From: Flavobacterium sp. CBA20B-1
GTDB taxonomy: Bacteria; Bacteroidota; Bacteroidia; Flavobacteriales; Flavobacteriaceae
Assembly: GCF_028473145.1 (NCBI RefSeq)
Contig: NZ_CP092370.1
Location: 2,232,001 to 2,296,000 of the forward strand
DNA: 64,000 nt
Direction: 5' to 3'
In this document: in pieces, positions 35,401-44,194 of the stretch
Layout: the number at the start of each line of letters is the position of its first letter
How positions within the stretch are numbered: the first letter of the stretch is position 1
Notes under the pieces: model-generated
What the model saw: the letters and a program-made list of their open reading frames with translations, nothing else
The model's database searches: none
What the model was told of the DNA's origin: nothing
Made by a program: the position numbers and the translations under genes

Positions 35401-35424
35401 TATATTTACATTCTAAATTAGAAT
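35401..35424 (+). promoter_or_regulatory. Promoter and palindromic operator of the carotenoid operon
   Basis: TATATTTA (a TAnnTTTG-like -7 box) is followed immediately by the perfect palindrome ATTCTAA-A-TTAGAAT at 35410-35424. The palindrome covers the likely transcription start. Such placement fits MarR autoregulation by the first gene of the operon. Confidence 0.5.
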
Positions 35425-35453
35425 ATTTTAAGTACAAATTAATACCGTTTTGT

Positions 35454-36110
35454 ATGAATTACACATTATTAAGAGACGTAATCAACCTACTGGAAGAGTT
35501 TGAAAAAAACGGCAAACATACAAAAAATGACCTGTCAGGTTTTAGAGATTGGCTTGCAGGAAATATTGTTGGTGAAACTTCGTTAGAAGATGTTCAGTGG
35601 GAAGGAAAAGAGAAAGGGCGCAGTGCAGAAAGCGTAATAAACACGCTAATTGTGCATTTAAGCAGGTATGCAAAAACCTATTCAAAGGCAGCAATTCACA
35701 ATTCAGAATTTTCTACGCAAGAAGATTTTATATATTTAATTAACTTGAATGCTTTTGGAGCAATGAGCAAAATGCAGTTGATTAAAAAAAATATTCAAGA
35801 TAAGCCAACGGGCATGCAAATTATTAATCGATTGATTGATAAAGGATGGGTAATACAAGAAGACTCTGAAATAGACAAACGCAGTAAAATTATTCAGATT
35901 TCCAACAAAGGAAAAGAGGCTTTGGATGCGCAAATGGATAAAATTCGTGTGGCCTCCCAAATTGTTACAGGAAATTTGGATGACAACGAAAAAGCAGACC
36001 TTATTCGATTGTTGAATAAGTTGGATCATTTTCATCAACCTATTTTCCAACAAAATTACGACAGTTCGGAACTGTTAGAACGTGTAACCGAAAAGTATTT
36101 ATCCGCATAA
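35454..36110 (+). CDS. MarR-family transcriptional regulator, first gene of the carotenoid operon
   Basis: The protein has 218 residues. An N-terminal extension (about 60 residues) precedes a winged-helix domain: a DNA-reading helix PTGMQIINRLIDKGWVIQ and a wing with DSEIDKRSKIIQISNKG, the usual MarR order. MarR proteins typically repress a local operon and are relieved by small aromatic or oxidative signals. A 12-nt gap to crtI and the palindrome at 35410 make it the likely local regulator. The signal it senses is not evident. Confidence 0.88.
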   Translation: MNYTLLRDVINLLEEFEKNGKHTKNDLSGFRDWLAGNIVGETSLEDVQWEGKEKGRSAESVINTLIVHLSRYAKTYSKAAIHNSEFSTQEDFIYLINLNAFGAMSKMQLIKKNIQDKPTGMQIINRLIDKGWVIQEDSEIDKRSKIIQISNKGKEALDAQMDKIRVASQIVTGNLDDNEKADLIRLLNKLDHFHQPIFQQNYDSSELLERVTEKYLSA

Positions 36111-36121
36111 ATAAAAAAAAT

Positions 36122-37609
36122 ATGTCAAAGAGAATAGCTATTATAGGAGCCGGTTTTTCGGGGTTATCAGCTGCCGCTTATGCTGCAAAAGCGGGTAATG
36201 AGGTGCATGTTTTCGAAAAGCATGACCAACCAGGCGGGCGAGCGCGACAGTTCACTACCGATAATGGTTATACCTTTGATATGGGACCAAGCTGGTATTG
36301 GATGCCGGATATCATTGAAAATTTCTTTAGTGATTTTGGTTATCGCACTTCCGATTTTTATCAACTAATTGCCCTAAACCCGCAATTCGAAATGATTTTT
36401 GACGATGGTAACGTAGCCATTCCTGAAAATTATGAAGAAATGAAGGTTCTGTTTGAACAGTTAGAACCGGGGGCTGCGGATAAATTGGATCATTTTATGA
36501 AAGCTGCCCGCTACAAATATGAAGTGGGTATGCAAGAATTCGTTAATAAACCTTGCCACAGCTGGTGGGAATTTGTTTCGCCTAAAATTGCAGGCAGCGC
36601 ACTGAAACTTAACTTGCTGAGTAATTTTCGTTCCTATGTAGCGAAATATTTTAAGCACCCGAAGTTGCGTGCTTTAATGGAATTTCCGGTAATTTTCCTC
36701 GGTGCATCTCCCAAAAACATACCTGCTTTGTACAGCCTTATGAATTACGGTGGGTATGCATTAGGAACATGGTATCCGTTGGGTGGGTTTTATCAATTGG
36801 TATTGGCAATGCAAAAAGTAGCAGAGGCGCAGGGTGCAAAGTTTCATTTTAATCAAAATGTAGAGCGAATAATCACCGAAGAAAATCAAGCAATTGGTTT
36901 AAAGGTAAACGATGATTTTATTGATTTTGATACCATCATAGCTTCGTCTGACTACCACCATACAGAGTCTTTATTGAAAAACGAAGAAAAAAATTACAAT
37001 GAAGATTATTGGAAACAACGCATTTTTGCTCCATCTTGTTTAATTTATTACTTGGGATTAAAGAGAAGAGTTCCGAATTTAAAACACCATACCTTGTTTT
37101 TTGAACATGATTTGGATGCACATATCGATACCATTTACAAAAATAAAAGTTGGCCTGAAAAACCGCTGTTTTATGCATGTTGTCCGTCTAAAACCGATTC
37201 AAATGTTGCGCCCGAAGGGCACGAAAATATTTTTTTGCTAATGCCTTTAGCAACAGGTATTGCCGATGATGAACAAACAAGAGAGCGCTATTTTAAAGAA
37301 ATGATGACTCGCTTGGAAAAACATACCGGTACAAAAGATTTAATAAACGATATCGATTACAAACGCAGTTACTGTGTAAGTGATTTTGTGCAAGATTACA
37401 ACGCCTACCAAGGCAATGCCTACGGATTGGCAAATACGCTGAACCAAACCGCTGTTTTAAAACCGGCTATACAAAACAAAAAAATAAAGAATTTACTATA
37501 CACCGGGCAATTAACCGTTCCGGGTCCAGGTGTGCCACCATCTATTATATCAGGAAAAATTGTGGCAAAAGAAGCGCATAAAGTGAAGATTGACGAAATA
37601 AAAGTCTAA
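36122..37609 (+). CDS. crtI: Phytoene desaturase
   Basis: The protein has 495 residues and uses FAD to convert colourless phytoene stepwise to lycopene. The N-terminal FAD site is IIGAGFSGLSAAAYAAKAG, followed by FEKHDQPGGRARQF and MGPSWYWMP. The C-terminal GQLTVPGPGVPPSIISGKI is a CrtI-type hallmark. The length matches bacterial CrtI. It is the second gene of the marR-crt operon and starts 12 nt after the regulator. Confidence 0.95.
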   Translation: MSKRIAIIGAGFSGLSAAAYAAKAGNEVHVFEKHDQPGGRARQFTTDNGYTFDMGPSWYWMPDIIENFFSDFGYRTSDFYQLIALNPQFEMIFDDGNVAIPENYEEMKVLFEQLEPGAADKLDHFMKAARYKYEVGMQEFVNKPCHSWWEFVSPKIAGSALKLNLLSNFRSYVAKYFKHPKLRALMEFPVIFLGASPKNIPALYSLMNYGGYALGTWYPLGGFYQLVLAMQKVAEAQGAKFHFNQNVERIITEENQAIGLKVNDDFIDFDTIIASSDYHHTESLLKNEEKNYNEDYWKQRIFAPSCLIYYLGLKRRVPNLKHHTLFFEHDLDAHIDTIYKNKSWPEKPLFYACCPSKTDSNVAPEGHENIFLLMPLATGIADDEQTRERYFKEMMTRLEKHTGTKDLINDIDYKRSYCVSDFVQDYNAYQGNAYGLANTLNQTAVLKPAIQNKKIKNLLYTGQLTVPGPGVPPSIISGKIVAKEAHKVKIDEIKV

Positions 37610-37655
37610 ATAGCAAACAAACAATAGATGTTCCCCACCCTAAAAAAATATAAAG

Positions 37656-38492
37656 ATGAAAAAACTCTTTGACGAATTATCGCAACATGTAAGCAAAGCT
37701 ACTACGCAAAAGTACAGCACCAGCTTTTCATTGGGCATTTTGGCATTGCACCCTTCCATTCGCCCTGCTATTTATGGTATTTACGGATTTGTTCGTTTGG
37801 CCGATGAAATTGTGGACAGTTTTCACGATTATGACAAGGCGGTTTTGTTGAAAAGACTTACCGAGCAAACCTATCAAGCTTTAGATGAGCGTATTGCATT
37901 AAACCCTATTTTGCAATCATTTCAAGAAGCGGTGCACAAATATGCTATTGATCGCAGTTTAATTGATCAATTTTTGCATAGTATGGAAATGGATTTAAAC
38001 AAAATAGATTACAATTCCGACTTGTATAAAGAATATATCTTAGGCTCGGCCGAAGTAGTAGGACTTATGTGCCTGAAAGTGTTCACAGAAGGCAAGCAAA
38101 ATCAATACGAAGAATTGAAGCCTTATGCCATGAAATTGGGATCGGCGTTTCAAAAAGTGAATTTCTTAAGAGATTTAAAGGATGATTATCATGTTTTGGG
38201 CAGAACCTATTTCCCTAATATTGAAATGAATGTGTTCGACAACCGTATTAAGGCACAAATTGAAGCCGAAATTGCTGCAGAATTTAAAGAAGCTTTGGTA
38301 GGAATTAAAAAGTTGCCTGCAGCATCAAAATTTGGAGTGTATTTGGCATACAGATATTATTTGTGTTTGTTCAACAAAATTAAAAAAAGCTCCGCAGAAC
38401 GCATTTTAAAAGAAAGAGTACGTGTGCATAACGGACAAAAATTAGGGCTTGCAATGACCAGTTACCTGCAATATAAAATTACTGCCTTATGA
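37656..38492 (+). CDS. crtB: Phytoene synthase
   Basis: The protein has 278 residues and condenses two geranylgeranyl-PP molecules to phytoene. The first Asp-rich motif is RLADEIVDSFHDYD (Asp50, Asp54). The second is VNFLRDLKDDYHVLGRTYF, with the expected D-x-x-x-D spacing. The length is that of bacterial squalene/phytoene synthases. The 46-nt gap after crtI fits the operon; its stop overlaps the next gene. The GGPP synthase needed upstream (crtE) is not in the window. Confidence 0.95.
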   Translation: MKKLFDELSQHVSKATTQKYSTSFSLGILALHPSIRPAIYGIYGFVRLADEIVDSFHDYDKAVLLKRLTEQTYQALDERIALNPILQSFQEAVHKYAIDRSLIDQFLHSMEMDLNKIDYNSDLYKEYILGSAEVVGLMCLKVFTEGKQNQYEELKPYAMKLGSAFQKVNFLRDLKDDYHVLGRTYFPNIEMNVFDNRIKAQIEAEIAAEFKEALVGIKKLPAASKFGVYLAYRYYLCLFNKIKKSSAERILKERVRVHNGQKLGLAMTSYLQYKITAL

Positions 38493-38944
38493 TGAAAAAA
38501 TTGCTAATAGCTGTGATATGTATGTTGCCTATTGTTGCAAAAAGCGCAGTGGTTTTAGATTTAGAATATGTTCGAAAAAACTATGCCCAAGCTGCAAACA
38601 ATAAAGAAATATGCAAAACATTAATTACCCAGCTTACCAATGAAACCAGTAGCAACGTGCATTTGGCTTATTTAGGCGCTTTGCAAACCATTTGGGCAAA
38701 ACATGTGGGCGGTCCCACAGCAAAGTTAAAAACCTTTAATGAAGGGAAAAAAAAATTAGAGAAAGCGGTAAAAGCAGACTCCAATAATATTGAGATTCGT
38801 TTTCTTCGATTTTCTGTTCAAGAGAATGCCCCATGGTTTCTCAATTACCGCGACAATAAAAAAGAAGACAAAGATTTTATTATCAAGCACAAAGGAAATG
38901 TGCGGTCATCAACCTTACTGAAAATGATCAATGAGGTTGTTTAA
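38489..38944 (+). CDS. Secreted protein of unknown function in the carotenoid operon
   Basis: The protein has 151 residues with an apparent signal peptide (MMKKLLIAVICMLPIVAKSA). The mature part is helical, with NVHLAYLGALQTIWAKH and a lysine-rich KKKLEKAVKADSNNIEIRFLRFSVQ. No enzyme motif is seen. Its ATG overlaps the crtB stop as ATGA, and the SRPBCC gene follows 14 nt later, so it is translationally tied to carotenoid synthesis. It may have an accessory or envelope role; I do not recognise a family. Confidence 0.7.
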   Translation: MMKKLLIAVICMLPIVAKSAVVLDLEYVRKNYAQAANNKEICKTLITQLTNETSSNVHLAYLGALQTIWAKHVGGPTAKLKTFNEGKKKLEKAVKADSNNIEIRFLRFSVQENAPWFLNYRDNKKEDKDFIIKHKGNVRSSTLLKMINEVV

Positions 38945-38958
38945 AAAAAATTAAAAAG

Positions 38959-39420
38959 ATGCGCTATCAGTTAAAACGAACACAACAGCTTTATTGTGAT
39001 ATAGAAACAGCTTGGCAGTTTTTTTCATCGCCGCATAATTTGGCGGTTATAACTCCGAAAGAAATGGGTTTTGATGTACTAACTGCTTTAAATGGCGAAT
39101 CGATTTACGTTGGGCAAGAAATTGCGTATAAAATCACGCCATTGCTCAATATTCCCATGCGCTGGACCACGCTCATCACACAAGTGGATGAAGGAAAAAG
39201 CTTTACCGATTTTCAGAAAAAAGGACCTTATAAATACTGGAATCATTTCCATGAATTTATCCCTAATGAAGAAGGAGTGTTCATGAATGATACGGTAGAT
39301 TACGAACTACCACTTGGACCAATAGGAAATATTGCACATAAATTAATGGTTCAAAAAAAATTAGAACATATTTTTAATTACCGATACAAAGTGTTGGAAA
39401 AACTTTTTGCAAACAAATAA
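38959..39420 (+). CDS. SRPBCC (START-like) ligand-binding protein in the carotenoid operon
   Basis: The protein has 153 residues. It opens with YQLKRTQQLYCDIETAWQFFSSPHNLAVITPKEMGFDV, then WTTLITQVDEGKSFTDFQKKGPYKYWNHFHEF, and ends DTVDYELPLGPIGNIAHKLMVQKKLEHIFNYRYK. This is the helix-grip pattern of the SRPBCC superfamily, which holds hydrophobic ligands. Its place between crtB and crtZ suggests that it binds or presents carotenoids or precursors, but this is inference. Cytosolic. Confidence 0.85.
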   Translation: MRYQLKRTQQLYCDIETAWQFFSSPHNLAVITPKEMGFDVLTALNGESIYVGQEIAYKITPLLNIPMRWTTLITQVDEGKSFTDFQKKGPYKYWNHFHEFIPNEEGVFMNDTVDYELPLGPIGNIAHKLMVQKKLEHIFNYRYKVLEKLFANK

Positions 39421-39426
39421 CAAACC

Positions 39427-39876
39427 ATGAATGTATTAATAGTTATAGCTGTATTTTTGCTGATGGAAGGCGCCACTTGGGTGATTCACAAATATGTAAT
39501 GCACGGTTTTTTGTGGGTTTTGCATCGCGATCATCACGATCATAGCAACGAAGGTGAATTGGAACGAAACGACTGGTTTTTTGTGATTTTTGCGATACCT
39601 GCTATTGCATTGATGTATTTTGGAGCTCAAGCCGCATTTAATTATCTTTTTTATATCGGAATTGGCATCACATTATACGGTATGGCGTATTTTTTTGTAC
39701 ACGATATTTTTATTCACCAACGATTGAAAGTACTTAAAAACACCCAAAATCCATACCTTTTATCAATCCGCAGAGCGCATAAACAACACCACAAACACTT
39801 GGGAAAAGAACACGGTGAATGTTTCGGTTTCTTGTGGGTTCCTGTAAAATATTTTAAAATGTATTTCAATAAATAA
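39427..39876 (+). CDS. crtZ: Beta-carotene hydroxylase (CrtZ type)
   Basis: The protein has 149 residues and is an integral-membrane di-iron hydroxylase that adds 3-OH groups to beta-carotene, giving zeaxanthin. The histidine clusters HKYVMHG, HRDHHDH, HDIFIHQR and RRAHKQHHKH are the catalytic iron ligands of the fatty-acid-hydroxylase superfamily. Four hydrophobic segments are visible. It overlaps the next gene as TAATG. Confidence 0.93.
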   Translation: MNVLIVIAVFLLMEGATWVIHKYVMHGFLWVLHRDHHDHSNEGELERNDWFFVIFAIPAIALMYFGAQAAFNYLFYIGIGITLYGMAYFFVHDIFIHQRLKVLKNTQNPYLLSIRRAHKQHHKHLGKEHGECFGFLWVPVKYFKMYFNK

Positions 39877-40580
39877 TGATGCTGCAACCTTATACCTATC
39901 TTCTGATAAACTTTTTTACGATAATTGTTTGCTTCATCGCATCATTTGATAAGCGCTTGCAGTTTCATAAACAATTCGGACCGTTCTTGTTGGCAGCCAC
40001 AATAGTTGCCATTCCTTTTATTGCATGGGATGTATGGTTCACTGCACACGGAGTGTGGTGGTTTAATACCGATTATACCACAGGTTTAATTATTGCCGGT
40101 TTACCAATTGAAGAATGGTTGTTTTTTTTCTGTATTCCCTTTTCGTGTGTGTTTACCTATTTCTGTTTAGAGAAATTTTTCGATTGGCCATGGGCAAGCG
40201 CCTTCAACAATGTTATTGTGTTTGTAAGCATCATTGTTTGTGCGGTGGTAGGGCTGTTGCATACCGATAAAATGTACACTTTGGTTACGGCAATCGCTAC
40301 AATACTCACGCTTGTTTACTTGCATTTTATCGCTAAAAAAGAATGGATCAGCCGTGCCAGTTTAACCTTTTTAATACTAATGCCCGGTTTTTTCGGGGTT
40401 AACGGAATACTCACAGGAACCGGATTACCATCGCCCATCGTAAATTACAATCCCGATGAGTTTCTAGGTATCAGAATGCTTACCATTCCTGTGGAAGATG
40501 CAGTTTACGGTTACGCACAATTTTTATTGGTACTTTATTTTTTCAAGATATTCCAAAGAAAGCCAATTCATGAAAACTAA
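39876..40580 (+). CDS. Lycopene cyclase (fused CrtYc-CrtYd heterodimer-like type)
   Basis: The protein has 234 residues with about seven hydrophobic segments and two related halves. The first half has FIAWDVWFTAHGVWWFNTDYTTGL followed by LPIEEWLFFFCIPF; the second half repeats a similar pattern (NPDEFLGIRMLTIPVEDAVYGYAQFL). This is the carotenoid lycopene cyclase domain family, which converts lycopene to beta-carotene. Overlaps with crtZ upstream and the photolyase downstream show tight translational linkage. Confidence 0.9.
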   Translation: MMLQPYTYLLINFFTIIVCFIASFDKRLQFHKQFGPFLLAATIVAIPFIAWDVWFTAHGVWWFNTDYTTGLIIAGLPIEEWLFFFCIPFSCVFTYFCLEKFFDWPWASAFNNVIVFVSIIVCAVVGLLHTDKMYTLVTAIATILTLVYLHFIAKKEWISRASLTFLILMPGFFGVNGILTGTGLPSPIVNYNPDEFLGIRMLTIPVEDAVYGYAQFLLVLYFFKIFQRKPIHEN

Positions 40581-41868
40581 AGTAAACATATTTTGGTTTC
40601 GTCGCGATTTGCGTTTAAGCGACAATGCAGGTTTATCTGCCGCATTGGGCTGCGAATTACCTGTGCTTCCTGTTTTTATTTTTGATACAAGCATTTTAAA
40701 TGCATTACCAGAAAAAAAAGACCGCAGGGTACACTATATTCATCAAGCAATTACAGATATAAATGCTGATTTAGAAAAGATTAATTCAGGTATGCATACG
40801 TTTTATTCAAGCGTGTTGGAAGCGTTTGAGGACTTAACCGAACAATATGATATTCAGGCTGTTTTTTGCAACAGAGATTACGAGCCACAAGCAATTAAAA
40901 GAGATGCATTGGTGGCCGATTATTTGACCAAGAAAGATATATCATTTCACACGTACAAAGATCAAGTGATTTTTGAACAGAACGAAATAACCAAAGACGA
41001 TGGCAAACCCTATACAGTTTACACACCATATTCCAAAAAATGGCGCAGTAAATTAACGAAAGAATCCCTTAAAACCTACGCCTTAAATACCGCAAATTTT
41101 CACAAAACCTCGCAACACCTTCTTAGTTTAGAGGATATCGGTTTTAAAACCACCGATTTTATTTTTGAAAAACCTGTTTTAGAACCAACTATTATTAATG
41201 ATTACGACAAATACCGCGATTTTCCGGCATTGCAACACACCACACAGTTGGGAACAGCATTGCGATTTGGCACCATAAGTATTCGCAAGTGTGTATCTTT
41301 TGCCATGAAACACAATGAGGTGTGGCTCTCTGAACTAATTTGGCGCGAATTTTTTATGCAAATTTTGTATCACTTTCCACACGTGGTGCATCAATCTTTT
41401 AAAGAAAAATACGACCATATAGCGTGGCGCAATAACGAAGCCGAATTTAAAAAATGGTGCAACGGACAAACCGGCTATCCCATTGTAGATGCAGGTATGC
41501 GGCAACTGAACCAAACCGGTTTTATGCACAATCGCGTGCGCATGATTGTTGCCAGTTTTTTGTGCAAACATTTACTGATTGATTGGCGTTGGGGCGAAGC
41601 CTATTTTGCCGAAAAATTAAACGATTATGATTTGGCAGCCAATAACGGCAATTGGCAGTGGGCAGCAGGCTGCGGTTGCGATGCTGCACCATATTTCCGG
41701 ATATTTAACCCTACTGCACAAACGCAAAAGTTTGATAAAAAATTAGCATACATAAAAAAATGGAACCCTGATTTTGAAACCAATTTAGAACCACCCATTG
41801 TGGTTCATGAACAAGCACGCGAACGCGCCTTAAGCACCTATAAAAAAGCATTACAACAAGAAACCTAA
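40570..41868 (+). CDS. Deoxyribodipyrimidine photolyase (class I photolyase/cryptochrome family)
   Basis: The protein has 432 residues and uses blue light to repair pyrimidine dimers. The N-terminal antenna domain begins VNIFWFRRDLRLSDNAGL. The FAD-binding C-terminal half has GTALRFGTISIR, LIWREFFMQ, GYPIVDAGMRQLNQTG, and WRWGEAYFAEKL followed by DLAANNGNWQWAAG, the class I CPD photolyase signature. The start at 40570 lies 11 nt inside the end of the cyclase gene. Its position as the last large gene of the crt operon pairs photoprotection with photorepair. Confidence 0.92.
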   Translation: MKTKVNIFWFRRDLRLSDNAGLSAALGCELPVLPVFIFDTSILNALPEKKDRRVHYIHQAITDINADLEKINSGMHTFYSSVLEAFEDLTEQYDIQAVFCNRDYEPQAIKRDALVADYLTKKDISFHTYKDQVIFEQNEITKDDGKPYTVYTPYSKKWRSKLTKESLKTYALNTANFHKTSQHLLSLEDIGFKTTDFIFEKPVLEPTIINDYDKYRDFPALQHTTQLGTALRFGTISIRKCVSFAMKHNEVWLSELIWREFFMQILYHFPHVVHQSFKEKYDHIAWRNNEAEFKKWCNGQTGYPIVDAGMRQLNQTGFMHNRVRMIVASFLCKHLLIDWRWGEAYFAEKLNDYDLAANNGNWQWAAGCGCDAAPYFRIFNPTAQTQKFDKKLAYIKKWNPDFETNLEPPIVVHEQARERALSTYKKALQQET

Positions 41869-41892
41869 ATATTCAACAAAACAGAACTACTC

Positions 41893-42084
41893 ATGAAAAA
41901 AATTACTTCCCATTTACTGCTATTCGGTGTGTCGTTGCTTTGCCCAGCAATTCTCATCGTTGGAAATTATTATATTACCGGCAGTGAAAAATCTGCCCAA
42001 AAAGAAATCACTGTGCCTCTTAAAATCGATTCGTTAAAAAATAATACGCACCGAATTGTGAATGAAACGCCTGTCGAAAAGTAA
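41893..42084 (+). CDS. Small single-pass membrane protein at the end of the operon
   Basis: The protein has 63 residues. A strongly hydrophobic segment (about residues 6-30) is followed by a polar, charged tail (EITVPLKIDSLKNNTHR). It starts 24 nt after the photolyase stop and is followed by a terminator that ends the operon. No family recognised; the hydrophobic segment plus context argue for a real gene. Confidence 0.5.
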   Translation: MKKITSHLLLFGVSLLCPAILIVGNYYITGSEKSAQKEITVPLKIDSLKNNTHRIVNETPVEK

Positions 42085-42102
42085 TCAAAACAATCAATAA
42101 AA

Positions 42103-42132
42103 AAATCCTACAGTGTGTTGGCTGTAGGATTT
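42103..42132. terminator. Terminator of the carotenoid operon
   Basis: AAATCCTACAG and CTGTAGGATTT form an 11-bp stem around TGTGTTGG, followed by GTTTTG. It also lies 17 nt after the convergent phytase gene. Confidence 0.85.
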
Positions 42133-42149
42133 GTTTTGTTTTTTGGGGT

Positions 42150-43202
42150 TTATTTCTGCTGTTGGTCTATTTCTTTTTGAATAATGCGCCAATCGTAATA
42201 ATGAAAAACCATACCATTGCTCATTGCTACCAAAAGACCGTTTGGAAACATACTTCCAAAGTTAAAATTAACCGCATCCGCACCATCACACTCAATGGTT
42301 GAAAAAGGAATTTTAGCAATCATCTTATGGTCGTGCACATTGTCATTGGTGCCTTCGCGTTTATAAACCACAAAATTATTTGCCTGTTGGTCTGATATAA
42401 GAATGTATCCTTCTTTATCATTTGTTTTGAACAAAGCAATACCTTCGTGGTCGCGTTTAAAATCTTTTTGACCAAAAAAGGCCAGTTCTTTATCTCCTTT
42501 TGCGGGATCGGCGTAATATTTTCTTATTCCTTGGGTTTCATCGGCATAATAGATATATCCCAATTCATTATCAACCATAATGGCTTCAATCTCTTTTTTG
42601 CCTGAATAGTGTCCAAATTTTCGCACCAAATTAGCGCCAACAGTTCCTTTGTTATCCGTTAATTCATATTGATACAAATATTCGCCTGAAACTCCCTCTT
42701 TTCTGCCTACAATTGCATAAATTTTTCCGTTTGAAGGATTGGTGTACAATGCAATTCCCATAGGATCTTTCTGTTCTGAATCGGCAAAAACAGCAATTCC
42801 GCCGTTATCAATTGGTTTTAAATCAGGCAAAGAAAATATGCGGATTTGATTTTTTTTTCGTTCGGTAACCACCACAATATCCACTTTTTTACCGTTCAAT
42901 GGCAAGCTGTATGCAATATCCACATTATTTGGGCGATCCATTGGATATACCTTATGTACCATTTTTCCTTGTAAATCATAGGCATACAAACCGCCGGTAG
43001 CCGCTTCTTTGTCGGTGCCGATGATTAATGACTGCGAAGGGTTGGTTTTGTTGATCCAAATAGCAGGATCATCGGTATCATGGGGTGTTGGTTGTGTAAC
43101 AATTGTTGGTTTTAAAGCATTTTTTGCAACCGGAGCCAATTTAGACGAATTGCAAGATGCTATAAAAGTGGTAACTGCTATAAGATAGAGTACTTTTCTC
43201 AT
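42150..43202 (-). CDS. Beta-propeller phytase (3-phytase), lipoprotein
   Basis: The protein has 350 residues and hydrolyses phytate and releases phosphate with calcium at the surface. The signal peptide has its lipid cysteine at residue 17 (IASCNSSK). The mature domain has the BPP signature DTDDPAIWIN, IGTDKEAATGGLYAYDL, EIEAIMVDNELGYIYYADETQGI, DHEGIALF and ECDGADAVN, repeated propeller blades with calcium-binding acidic residues. It overlaps the phosphatase gene (ATGA), so the two are co-translated. Confidence 0.92.
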   Translation of the reverse strand: MRKVLYLIAVTTFIASCNSSKLAPVAKNALKPTIVTQPTPHDTDDPAIWINKTNPSQSLIIGTDKEAATGGLYAYDLQGKMVHKVYPMDRPNNVDIAYSLPLNGKKVDIVVVTERKKNQIRIFSLPDLKPIDNGGIAVFADSEQKDPMGIALYTNPSNGKIYAIVGRKEGVSGEYLYQYELTDNKGTVGANLVRKFGHYSGKKEIEAIMVDNELGYIYYADETQGIRKYYADPAKGDKELAFFGQKDFKRDHEGIALFKTNDKEGYILISDQQANNFVVYKREGTNDNVHDHKMIAKIPFSTIECDGADAVNFNFGSMFPNGLLVAMSNGMVFHYYDWRIIQKEIDQQQK

Positions 43203-44194
43203 TTTTTAATTTCGGTTTGATAAATTACTTTGAAATCTTTTTCGTTTGATTGAATTACATAAGCTTTCAACGCATTGTTGGTTAATGTAAAAGCCATAAA
43301 TCCCGGAACGGCTTCGGCAAAAAGCGATCCTTCTATTTTACCGGTTTCGCGCAATTCGCTGCCTGCACCAGATAAAAACTGCATTACATTTTTATCACCT
43401 TTTTTTATAACCTGCAAATCATGTTCATGTCCGCAAATGTAGGCATCTACCTTATGTTTTTCTAAAATGGGTTCAAAAAGCAATTGAATATCTTTGGTTT
43501 CTTGATCATTTTTTCGTTTGCCACCTGTGTACAGCGGATGGTGTCCCACTACAATTTTCCACACAATTTTGGGGTCGTTGTTGGCTAATTTTGTTTCTAT
43601 CCATTGTAATTGCTCTTGGGTGTTTTGATCAGCTATTCCCAAATATTTTTCAGGATCTGCCTTGTATTTAGCAATAAACGGATTGGTATCAATCACCAAA
43701 AGTTGTAAGTATTTGCCTTTATCAATTTCTATTAATCGTTCAAAATAGCGATGAGGCATTTGCCAACGTCTCGAAATGTTGCTGTAATCAATCTGTGCTT
43801 GGGCATTTCCTTCATAATCGTGATTTCCTAGAGCCACAAACCAAGGTTCGTGCAATAAATGGTGGGTATAAATGCTTTCAAACGATGAAATCCATTGGTA
43901 ATCTTGCGTACTTTGAACGCCATTCGGATAAAAATTATCACCCACAGAAATGGTGAAATTCAAATCTAAAATTTCTGCAACCGTTCCCATATCACGGGCA
44001 ACTTCTTTTTGGGTGAATGCGCCATGACGGCCAAAATCGCCGATAGCCAAAAACGAAATTCCGTTTTTTGCAGGTTGAATCTCTGCATGTTGATTCGCTG
44101 TTTTATTAAGCGTATGATCAGGACGCGCCTGACCATACGAATAAAAACTAATGACTAATAAAAATAATAAGTAGATTGAATGTTTATTTTTCAT
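43199..44194 (-). CDS. Secreted metallophosphoesterase (purple acid phosphatase type)
   Basis: The protein has 331 residues with a signal peptide (MKNKHSIYLLFLLVISFYSYGQ). The metal-binding series is complete: AIGDFGRHG, SVGDNFYPNG, LGNHDYEG, VVGHHPLYTGG and ICGHEHDLQ. This is the two-metal (Fe/Zn) pattern of tartrate-resistant acid phosphatases. It should clip phosphate from organic esters outside the cytosol. Its start overlaps the stop of the TonB receptor (TAATG), and its end overlaps the phytase gene start. Confidence 0.93.
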   Translation of the reverse strand: MKNKHSIYLLFLLVISFYSYGQARPDHTLNKTANQHAEIQPAKNGISFLAIGDFGRHGAFTQKEVARDMGTVAEILDLNFTISVGDNFYPNGVQSTQDYQWISSFESIYTHHLLHEPWFVALGNHDYEGNAQAQIDYSNISRRWQMPHRYFERLIEIDKGKYLQLLVIDTNPFIAKYKADPEKYLGIADQNTQEQLQWIETKLANNDPKIVWKIVVGHHPLYTGGKRKNDQETKDIQLLFEPILEKHKVDAYICGHEHDLQVIKKGDKNVMQFLSGAGSELRETGKIEGSLFAEAVPGFMAFTLTNNALKAYVIQSNEKDFKVIYQTEIKK

